From NCBI GenBank assembly GCA_003242675.1, contig QGVE01000082.1, positions 1 through 12,140 of the forward strand: DNA of 12,140 nucleotides, read 5' to 3'. Positions within the stretch are counted from its first letter, which is position 1; the number at the start of each line of letters is the position of its first letter. Position numbers and translations under genes: made by a program. The notes under the pieces were generated by a model that saw only the letters and a list, made by a program, of their open reading frames with translations, was not told where the DNA came from and did no database searches. Positions 6,140 through 12,140 of this stretch are shown here, in pieces. This stretch comes from Bacillota bacterium. GTDB lineage: Bacteria; Bacillota_E; Symbiobacteriia; Symbiobacteriales; Symbiobacteriaceae.

Positions 6140-6166
6140 TGACGAGACCGGGCTCGTCACCCTTTT
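6140..6166 (+). terminator. Probable intrinsic terminator before recG
   Basis: TGACGAG (6140-6146) pairs with CTCGTCA (6153-6159) around ACCGGG, followed by CCCTTTTG. It lies 35 bases after the stop at 6105 and would separate the DUF4367-like gene from recG. The T run is short. The remaining stretch to recG is GC-rich, and I see no clear promoter in it. Confidence 0.5.
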
Positions 6167-6264
6167 GCGCGCGGTCGCACCGGCGGCAGCGGCCAGGCCC
6201 GCAGCGGCGGCAAGGAAGGGGGACGGGACCCGGCTGGCGAACAGGTGTCGGTGAGGTGAGTGGG

Positions 6265-8394
6265 GTGACAGCGACCAACGGCAGCGATTCCCGGCGAAAG
6301 GCGAAGGGTTACTCCGGCGACCCCCTGAACATGCCGGTGCAGTACCTGAAAGGCATCGGGCCCGCGCGGGCCCGGGACCTGGCCAGGCAGGGGATCGCCA
6401 CGGTGCGGGACCTGATCGAGCGGGTTCCCCGGGCGTACCGGGACTACTCCCAGATCAAGCCCATCGCCCAGGCCCAGAACGGCCAGCTGGAGTCGCTGAT
6501 GGGCACGGTGGTGATGGTGGATGACCGGAAGGTGCGCGGCAACCTGCACCTGACCCGGGTGATCATCTCCGACGGCTCGGGCACCGCCGCGGGGGTCTGG
6601 TTCAACCAGCCCTGGCAGGCCAAGCGCTTCCCCGTCGGCACGAAGGTGCTCTTCGCGGGGGCGGTGGAGCGGCGGGGAGCGCTGGTGCAGATCACCAATC
6701 CGGAATGGGAGATCCTCGACGAGGAATCGTCCTCCGACCCGCTGCACGCCGGCCGCATCGTGCCGGTATATCCGCTGACCGGCTCGCTCAACCCGCGGGA
6801 CGTGCGGCGGGCGGTGCATTTTGCCCTCCAGTCCGCCGCCCACCTGATGCCGGACACGATCCCCGAAGCCGTCCGGCAGCGGCAGGGGCTGATGCCCATG
6901 GCGGAGGCGTGGCGGGCAATCCACTTCCCCGACTCGGCGGCGCAGAAGGAACGGGCCCGCACCACCCTCGCCTTCGAGGAGCTGTTCGTGCTCCAGGTCG
7001 GCCTGGCGCTGGTGCGGCGGCAGACCGTCGTGGAGCAGGTCGGCGTGGCCCACGGGCCGGACGGGGAGGTGTGCCGGCGGCTGCGCGCGAGCCTGCCGTT
7101 TCAGCTCACGGCCGCGCAGGAGCGGGTGATCCGCCAGGTGGCGGCCGACATGGAGTCGTCCCGGCCCATGAACCGGCTGATTCAGGGCGACGTGGGCTCC
7201 GGCAAGACGATCGTGGCCGCCTTTGCCCTGGCGAAGGCGGTGGACTCGGGCCACCAGGGCGCCCTCATGGCTCCCACCGAGATCCTGGCCGAGCAGCACT
7301 ACCTGAACCTGCGCCGGATCTTCGCCCCGCTCGGGGTGCAGGTGGTGCTGGTCACCGGCAGCCTGACCAAGAGGGAGCGGGACGAGAACCTGGGGCTGCT
7401 GCAGATGGGCGCGGCGCACATCGCTGTGGGGACCCACGCCCTCATCGAGGACCGGGTGGCCTTCAAGGACCTGAGCCTGGTGATCACCGACGAGCAGCAC
7501 CGCTTCGGCGTCCGCCAGCGGGCGCGCCTTCAGCAGAAGGGCGAGGTGGTGCCCGACACGCTGGTGATGACCGCCACGCCGATCCCGCGCACGCTGGCCC
7601 TCACGCTCTACGGCGACCTGGACGTCTCGGTGATCGACGAGCTGCCCCCGGGCCGCCGGCCGGTGGGGACCTACTGGCGGCCGGAGTCCGCCCGCCGCCA
7701 GGTCTACGACTTCCTCATGCGCACCGAGGTGCCGGCGGGCCGGCAGGGGTACGTCGTCTGCCCCCTCATCGAGGAGTCGGACAAGCTCCAGGCCCAGGCG
7801 GCCACCGAGTGGTACGAGCGGCTGAAGGCGGAGTACCCGGAGGTGCGGATCGGCCTGCTCCACGGGAGGCTCCGCCCCGCGGAGAAGGAGGCGGTGATGG
7901 AGGCCTTCCGCTCAGGGGAGATCCAGGTGCTCGTGACCACGACCGTCATCGAGGTCGGGGTGGACGTGCCCAACGCCTCGATGATCATCATCGAGGGCGC
8001 CGACCGGTTCGGCCTGGCCCAGCTGCACCAGCTGCGGGGCCGGGTGGGCCGCGGGAACCACCAGTCCTACTGCGTCCTGATCGCCGACCCGAAGACCCCC
8101 GAGGCGCGGGAGCGGCTCCAGATTATGCAGAAGTACACGGACGGTTTCGCCCTGGCCGAGAAGGATCTGGAGCTTCGGGGGCCGGGCGAGTTCTTCGGCA
8201 CCCGGCAGCACGGCATGCCCGACCTGAAGGTCGCCAATCCGATCGCCGACCTGGCCATCCTGGAGCGGGCGCGGGCCGAGGCCATGCGGATCGTGGAGGA
8301 GGACCCGCAGCTGCTCCGGCCGGAGCACCAGGCCCTGCGGCAGGCCGTGAAGGAGCGGCTGGGCGAGCAGTTCGGCTTCATCCTGGTCAGTTGA
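6265..8394 (+). CDS. recG: ATP-dependent DNA helicase RecG
   Basis: RecG remodels stalled replication forks and drives branch migration of Holliday junctions. The protein has 709 residues from the GTG at 6265, which has GAGGTGAG (6253-6260) just upstream. GTG at 6256 would add three residues but has a weaker site. The N-terminal wedge/OB domain is visible, with 'YLKGIGPARARDL' near the start and the strand set HLTRVIISDGSGTAAGVWFN soon after. The superfamily 2 helicase motifs are all intact: Walker A GDVGSGKT at 308-315, motif II DEQH at 409-412, motif III TATPIPRT at 436-443, motif VI QLRGRVGRG at 589-597. The RecG-specific C-terminal region follows ('GPGEFFGTRQHGMPDLKVAN'). The length is normal for a Gram-positive RecG. 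Nothing is missing or unusual. The neighbours do not appear functionally related to it. Confidence 0.98.
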   Translation: MTATNGSDSRRKAKGYSGDPLNMPVQYLKGIGPARARDLARQGIATVRDLIERVPRAYRDYSQIKPIAQAQNGQLESLMGTVVMVDDRKVRGNLHLTRVIISDGSGTAAGVWFNQPWQAKRFPVGTKVLFAGAVERRGALVQITNPEWEILDEESSSDPLHAGRIVPVYPLTGSLNPRDVRRAVHFALQSAAHLMPDTIPEAVRQRQGLMPMAEAWRAIHFPDSAAQKERARTTLAFEELFVLQVGLALVRRQTVVEQVGVAHGPDGEVCRRLRASLPFQLTAAQERVIRQVAADMESSRPMNRLIQGDVGSGKTIVAAFALAKAVDSGHQGALMAPTEILAEQHYLNLRRIFAPLGVQVVLVTGSLTKRERDENLGLLQMGAAHIAVGTHALIEDRVAFKDLSLVITDEQHRFGVRQRARLQQKGEVVPDTLVMTATPIPRTLALTLYGDLDVSVIDELPPGRRPVGTYWRPESARRQVYDFLMRTEVPAGRQGYVVCPLIEESDKLQAQAATEWYERLKAEYPEVRIGLLHGRLRPAEKEAVMEAFRSGEIQVLVTTTVIEVGVDVPNASMIIIEGADRFGLAQLHQLRGRVGRGNHQSYCVLIADPKTPEARERLQIMQKYTDGFALAEKDLELRGPGEFFGTRQHGMPDLKVANPIADLAILERARAEAMRIVEEDPQLLRPEHQALRQAVKERLGEQFGFILVS

Positions 8395-8421
8395 GGCCGC
8401 GTCTGATAAACATCGTGTAAT
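8391..8421 (+). promoter_or_regulatory. Candidate promoter of the PspA-type operon
   Basis: TTGAGG (8391-8396, overlapping the recG stop) and TGTAAT (8416-8421) match sigma-A hexamers at four and five of six positions, but the spacer is 19 bases, longer than ideal. The stretch 8401-8436 is clearly AT-richer than its surroundings. No sigma-54 or ECF-type promoter was recognised here. Confidence 0.35.
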
Positions 8422-8452
8422 TGGGTGAAAAAGTTGAAGGGAGGGCCGGCCG

Positions 8453-9628
8453 ATGGCACGTCCAACCAGGTGTCGGCGCTTGCTGCTGCTGCTCCTCCCG
8501 GTCGCGCTGACGATCGGGCTGATGCCGGCCACAGCACATGCCAACGCCGGTCCGCCCCGGGTCGGGGGAGACACCGGCGGTCCCCTGCTGCCGGGGAAGA
8601 GCGATCAGGTCCACGTGGTCCGCGAGGTGCTCCGGTTCGACCTGCACCCCGATCTGAGCCAGGCCACCGTCACGGCCCGGTACCGGCTCGCCAACCGGGG
8701 TCCGGCGCTGGACGACCAGCCCTTTGTCTTCGTGGTGCAGGACGCCGGCGACCGGGCGAATCTCACGGCCTCATGGCAGGGCGAGCCCGTCCCGGTGAGG
8801 ATGGAGTGGGGGCAGTTCGCAGAGGACGAGCTGGCGGAGATGGCCAACGCCTGGACCACCGTGGAAGTGTGGATGGACCCCGTCACCGGCCAGCCCTACA
8901 CCCCCGGCGACTTCGCCGGCAGGGACCCCGTGCTGCGCTACTTCCTGTTCAGCCTTGACCTGCCCGCGGGGGCCGAGGGGGAGCTGGTCGTTACGTACGA
9001 CCACGTCGCCGCCTGGGACCGGACCCGCTATGCGTACCGCGTGCACCAATACCACTACCTGCTCCTGCCGGCCCGGGGATGGGCCTCCTTCGGCCCGCTG
9101 GAGATCCGGGTCGCGGCGCCGGAGGGGAGCCGTTACTACTTCGCCGGCAACCTGGGCTTTCGCCGGGAGGGTAGCGAGTACGTTGCGGAGTACCCCGGCC
9201 TTCCCGATACGAACCTCGCGTTCGCCGTGATGAACCGGTCGGGGCTGTTCCTGGGCCCCCGCCCGGCCCCGTACTACTGGCTGGGCTTCGCCCTCGTGCT
9301 GGTGCTGGCCACGGCCATCGGCGCCGGGATCGGCTGGGTGGCCGGCCGGCTGCCCGGGCGGGGATGGGCCGTTGGCGTCGGGACGCTCGGTGGGCTGCTC
9401 CTGGGGGGAGCCCTGGATGTGTGGCTGGCGGTGAACCTGCTGATTTCGCTGCCCGCCCTGCGGGAGCAGCCCTACGTACCGGTTTTCATCGGCATCGGCC
9501 AGGGCCTGGCGGGCGCGGTGGTGAGCGCCGTCTCCGCAGGCCGGGTGGTCCGGCGGACCTGGCCAGGCCGCTCCGGAGGCGGGCGGCTGTGCGGCGATGG
9601 CCGGCAGCCCGGCGACGAGCGGGCCTGA
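8453..9628 (+). CDS. Membrane protein: secreted beta-rich domain plus three C-terminal helices
   Basis: This 391-residue protein starts at ATG 8453 with GGGAGGG 7 bases upstream. Residues 1-30 form a clear signal peptide: basic start MARPTRCRR, hydrophobic LLLLLLPVALTIGLM, and a likely cut after AHA, leaving NAGPP. Residues 31-270 are a large extracytoplasmic region, probably beta-sandwich, with strands such as ATVTARYRLANRG (71-83) and GELVVTYDHVA (176-186), and rich in Trp and Tyr. Three hydrophobic segments follow at about 275-297, 304-332 and 342-364, then a basic cytoplasmic tail (RVVRRTWPGRSGGGR). I do not recognise the family. It is 75 bases before the AAA+ gene on the same strand and probably forms an operon with it and the PspA-type gene, so it could be the membrane anchor or sensor of that system. 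That role is an inference from position. Confidence 0.8.
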   Translation: MARPTRCRRLLLLLLPVALTIGLMPATAHANAGPPRVGGDTGGPLLPGKSDQVHVVREVLRFDLHPDLSQATVTARYRLANRGPALDDQPFVFVVQDAGDRANLTASWQGEPVPVRMEWGQFAEDELAEMANAWTTVEVWMDPVTGQPYTPGDFAGRDPVLRYFLFSLDLPAGAEGELVVTYDHVAAWDRTRYAYRVHQYHYLLLPARGWASFGPLEIRVAAPEGSRYYFAGNLGFRREGSEYVAEYPGLPDTNLAFAVMNRSGLFLGPRPAPYYWLGFALVLVLATAIGAGIGWVAGRLPGRGWAVGVGTLGGLLLGGALDVWLAVNLLISLPALREQPYVPVFIGIGQGLAGAVVSAVSAGRVVRRTWPGRSGGGRLCGDGRQPGDERA

Positions 9629-9703
9629 GACCCGCGAACCTTTTTGCGGCCCGGGGGAGTCTTTGCAAGCGAGATCCACCTCTGCGAGTGGGGAGGCAGG
9701 CGG

Positions 9704-11392
9704 ATGCGCCCGGCGTGGCTGGAAGACCTGATCTTCAAGTACCGGAGCTCCATCGCCAACCTGTTCGTGCTGCACTTCAACGTGAACGACTACGCTGGGC
9801 CGGACAACCGGCGGGTGCGCGACGTCGTGATCCAGGACTTCCTCGAGAACCCCGCCTACGCCCCGAAGGGGAAGCCCCGCCGGGTGGTGGCGATCTACAA
9901 CCGGGCGGAGGGCATCACCTTCTCCCGGCCGGGGATGCGGGAGGAGTTCATCCGCATCCTGACCGGCGAACGGGTGGGGCCCGAGGATCCGATCAAGCTG
10001 CCGGTCGCCCCGGGGCAGGCGTTCGCCCTGCTCGACAAGCTGATCTACAGCGAGCCGGCGGCGGTGCTGATCGAGCAGGCGGAGACGGTGCTGCCCGCGG
10101 AGGACTTGGCGCACATGGACCAGGAGGAGCTGAGGGCGCTCACCTTCGTGAAGAAGTGGGCTGGCGACGTGCGGCTCAATCGGATGGGCAGCCCGGTGGT
10201 CCTGCTCGCCGGATCCCTGGCGGAGCTGCACCCCCACCTGCGCCTGGCCTCCACGAAGATCGAGACGATCATGGTGCCCCTGCCGGACCTGGAGGCTCGG
10301 CTGAACTACATCGAGACCATGGTCGAGAAGCGGAAGCTGCAGCTGGCCGTCGGCATCCAGGAGCTGGCCAACGCCACCGCAGGGCTCTCGCGGATCCTGA
10401 TCGAGGACATCGGCCTCCGGGCCGAGGCCACGGGGCAGCCCATCACCCTCGACTTCGTGCGGGACCGCAAGGAGTCGCTGATCCGCGCCGAGTTCGGCGA
10501 CGTGCTGGAGATCGTGGAACCCCGGTTCGACTTCACCGCCCTGGGCGGGCTCACCGAGGCCAAGCTGTTCGCCGTCAAGAACATCGTGGTGCCCCTGCGC
10601 ACCGGCAACTACCGGCGGGTGCCCCTGGGCGTGCTCCTCACCGGCCCCTCGGGGACCGGCAAGACCGCCTTCTTCTACGCCCTGGTGGCAGAGGCGGGCG
10701 TGAACGGCGTCAAGCTCAACTTCGGCAAGATCCTCGGGCCCTACGTGGGCCTCTCGGAGCAGAACCTGGAGAAGGCGCTCCTGGGCATCCAGTCGCTGGC
10801 GCCGTGCCTGGTCCTGATCGACGAGATCGACCAGATTCTGCAGCGGGGAAACGGCAGCGACTCGGGGGTGCAGCAGCGGCTCTTCGCCCGCATGCTGGAT
10901 TTCATGTCGAACCCGCACAACCGGGGCCGCATCGTCTTCGTGGCGGCGACCAACCGCCCGGACCTCATGGACCCGGCCCTCAAGCGGCCCGGCCGCTTCG
11001 ACCGGAAGATCCCCTTCCTCATCCCGGGCTGGGCCGAGCGGGTGGCGATCCTGCAGGCGGTGCAGCGGCGCTACGGCATCGCCGGCGAGCCCGACTGGGA
11101 GGAGGCGGCCCGCCGGACCGAGGGCTACACCGGCGCCGAGCTGGAGTCGGTGGTGCTGAAGGCCTGGGAGCTGGCCGAGGACGCGGGCCGGGACGCGATC
11201 ACCCAGGAGGACATCGAGGGCGCGCTGGAGCGGATCCGGCCGTCCACCGCGCAGGTGGAGTTCATGACCGACCTGGCGATCCTGGAGTGCGACGACAAGG
11301 ATGTGCTTCCCCCCGAGTTCCGGGACCTGCTGGACGACCGCAAGGCCCTGGAAGAGCGGGTGCAGCGGTATAAGTGGATGAACCTGCGGTGA
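9704..11392 (+). CDS. Classical AAA+ ATPase with degenerate N-terminal ATPase-like domain
   Basis: This is a 562-residue protein. ATG at 9704 is chosen because GGGGAGG (9690-9696) lies 7 bases upstream; an in-frame start at 9644 lacks one. The C-terminal half is an intact classical AAA module: Walker A GPSGTGKT (314-321), pore loop with Y347-V-G, Walker B LVLIDEID (369-376), sensor 1 AATNRPD (414-420), arginine fingers in RPGRFDRK (428-435), and GYTGAEL (474-480) in the small domain. This is the fold of Vps4, p97/Cdc48, FtsH and Ycf46-type proteins, which unfold or pull apart protein assemblies. Residues 60-205 look like a second, decayed ATPase domain: strand RVVAIYNRAEG, Walker-B-like VLIEQAE (121-127) and sensor-like PVVLLAGSLAELHPHL (164-179), but no P-loop. 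The gene is 23 bases before the PspA-type gene, a probable substrate. There is no membrane helix, so it should be cytoplasmic. Confidence 0.9.
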   Translation: MRPAWLEDLIFKYRSSIANLFVLHFNVNDYAGPDNRRVRDVVIQDFLENPAYAPKGKPRRVVAIYNRAEGITFSRPGMREEFIRILTGERVGPEDPIKLPVAPGQAFALLDKLIYSEPAAVLIEQAETVLPAEDLAHMDQEELRALTFVKKWAGDVRLNRMGSPVVLLAGSLAELHPHLRLASTKIETIMVPLPDLEARLNYIETMVEKRKLQLAVGIQELANATAGLSRILIEDIGLRAEATGQPITLDFVRDRKESLIRAEFGDVLEIVEPRFDFTALGGLTEAKLFAVKNIVVPLRTGNYRRVPLGVLLTGPSGTGKTAFFYALVAEAGVNGVKLNFGKILGPYVGLSEQNLEKALLGIQSLAPCLVLIDEIDQILQRGNGSDSGVQQRLFARMLDFMSNPHNRGRIVFVAATNRPDLMDPALKRPGRFDRKIPFLIPGWAERVAILQAVQRRYGIAGEPDWEEAARRTEGYTGAELESVVLKAWELAEDAGRDAITQEDIEGALERIRPSTAQVEFMTDLAILECDDKDVLPPEFRDLLDDRKALEERVQRYKWMNLR

Positions 11393-11415
11393 GGAACAGA
11401 AGGAGGATGAGGCAG

Positions 11416-12140
11416 ATGGGCTTCTTTGCACGCCTGGCCCGGCTGATACGGGGGTTCTTCTCCCTCTTCATCGGCGGACTGGAGGAGAAGAACCCGGAGG
11501 CGATGCTCGAGGACCTGAAGAACCAGCTGAACGCCGCAAAGGTGCGGTACCACACGACCACGGCCAACATCATCGCCCGGGAGAAGACGGCGGCCGCCAA
11601 GCTGAAGGCCGCGGAGAGGGAGCTGGAGGAGTGCCGGGCGCAGATCCAGGAGGCGAAGCGGCTGGGCGACCGTGAGCTCGCCCTGCAGCTGCTGATCCAG
11701 GAGGAGCACCTGGAGGCGGCCTACAACACGGCCCTGGAGGCCTACAACGCCATCAAGGCCGAGGCCGACCGTGCCCGCGAGGAGTTCCGGGCCTTCGAGG
11801 CGGAGATGGAGCTCAAGATGAGCCAGATCCGGCAGCTGAAGGTGCAGAACGAGCTGGCCGACCTGAAGAAGGAGATGAACGCGCTCCGCTCCAACTACGC
11901 CACCGAAAGCGGCGCCGGGAAGATCAACGAGGGGCTGCGGCACGCGGAGGAGCTGATCCAGACCAAGCTGGCCAAGGAGGAGGCCATCGCCGAGCTGGGC
12001 CAGAACTCGCTGGACACCCGGATGCGGAGCCTGAAGGCCTCGATGGCCCGGCGGCGGGCCGAGGAGAAGCTGGCGGCGCTCTTCGGCGACGCGCCGGCGC
12101 AGACCGAGGAGAACGGCCGCGTGGTGAAGGAGACCACGCA
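11416..12140 (+). CDS. PspA/IM30-family protein (3' end outside window)
   Basis: The frame is open from 11416 to the window edge, giving 241 codons and two bases. ATG at 11416 is 9 bases after AGAAGGAGG (11398-11406). The in-frame ATG at 11407 directly abuts that site and is unlikely to be used. The N terminus MGFFARLARLIRGFFSLFIG is the membrane-binding amphipathic helix of PspA/Vipp1, followed by NPEAMLEDL (26-34), the usual 'P..ML' turn. Residues 34-222 are almost unbroken charged coiled coil, as expected for the long alpha-helical hairpin of this family. Gly167-Gly173 marks a break near the place where other family members have a linker. PspA/IM30 proteins belong to the ESCRT-III superfamily and form rods or rings that protect and remodel the inner membrane. 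The tail after 222 (GDAPAQTEENG) is low in complexity. The upstream AAA+ gene is probably its partner. Confidence 0.92.
   Translation, partial: MGFFARLARLIRGFFSLFIGGLEEKNPEAMLEDLKNQLNAAKVRYHTTTANIIAREKTAAAKLKAAERELEECRAQIQEAKRLGDRELALQLLIQEEHLEAAYNTALEAYNAIKAEADRAREEFRAFEAEMELKMSQIRQLKVQNELADLKKEMNALRSNYATESGAGKINEGLRHAEELIQTKLAKEEAIAELGQNSLDTRMRSLKASMARRRAEEKLAALFGDAPAQTEENGRVVKETT

Noticed and set aside
6157..7863. 568-residue minus-strand open frame across recG
   Set aside because: High GC keeps stop codons rare on the opposite strand. The translation is His/Arg/Gly/Leu-rich with no recognisable motif, while recG on the plus strand is complete.
6705..8420. 571-residue plus-strand open frame inside recG in another frame
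   Set aside because: It is a frame shadow of recG, made of Gly/Ala/Arg/Pro-rich sequence without domain features.
9629..9703. Possible terminator (CCGC...CTTTTT...GCGG) between the membrane protein and AAA+ genes
   Set aside because: The stem is only about four pairs, with the T run inside the loop rather than after the stem, so read-through is more likely.
9364..11373. 669-residue plus-strand open frame overlapping the AAA+ gene
   Set aside because: It is a frame shadow; the AAA+ motifs are all in the frame starting at 9704.
8771..11431. 886-residue minus-strand open frame across the membrane protein and AAA+ genes
   Set aside because: It is antisense to two genes with clear motifs and ribosome binding sites; its length reflects GC bias only.

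Overview
The window is GC-rich DNA with strong AGGAGG-type ribosome binding sites, frequent GTG starts and several genes that look like spore-surface genes. This points to a high-GC, endospore-forming Firmicute; a Symbiobacterium-like organism is my best guess, from overall character only. No tRNA, rRNA, CRISPR array, insertion sequence or phage gene was seen, and no gene-free stretch reaches 300 bases.

Left part (1-5303): a probable spore-envelope and glycosylation neighbourhood. It holds the tail of a glycosyltransferase-like gene (1-129) and a stand-alone protein resembling the NTTRR-F1 domain of Firmicute spore-surface proteins (204-767). A hairpin separates that gene from a minus-strand group. 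Reading from right to left, this group has a cysteine-rich protein (3609-2962), a 79-residue HMA-fold-like protein without metal cysteines (2946-2707), an intrinsic terminator, a GT4-type glycosyltransferase (2604-1612) and a GT2-type glycosyltransferase (1533-844). Divergent from the cysteine-rich gene is a 522-residue protein (3735-5303). Its amidase_3-like head has an altered zinc site, and a long low-complexity tail follows. Promoter-like sequences with CATA-type -10 elements, as used by mother-cell sporulation sigma factors, lie before 204, 3735 and 5443.

Middle (5443-8394): a DUF4367-like protein without a signal peptide, a probable terminator, then recG, the housekeeping branch-migration helicase, with every expected motif.

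Right part (8453-12140, cut by the window edge): a likely three-gene operon. It encodes a secreted-domain protein with three C-terminal membrane helices, a classical AAA+ ATPase with an N-terminal degenerate ATPase-like domain, and a PspA/IM30 protein. PspA belongs to the ESCRT-III superfamily, and the ATPase is of the same broad class as Vps4, the ESCRT-III disassembly motor. The operon may therefore be a bacterial membrane-remodelling module with its own membrane anchor and disassembly ATPase. This is the most interesting system in the window.
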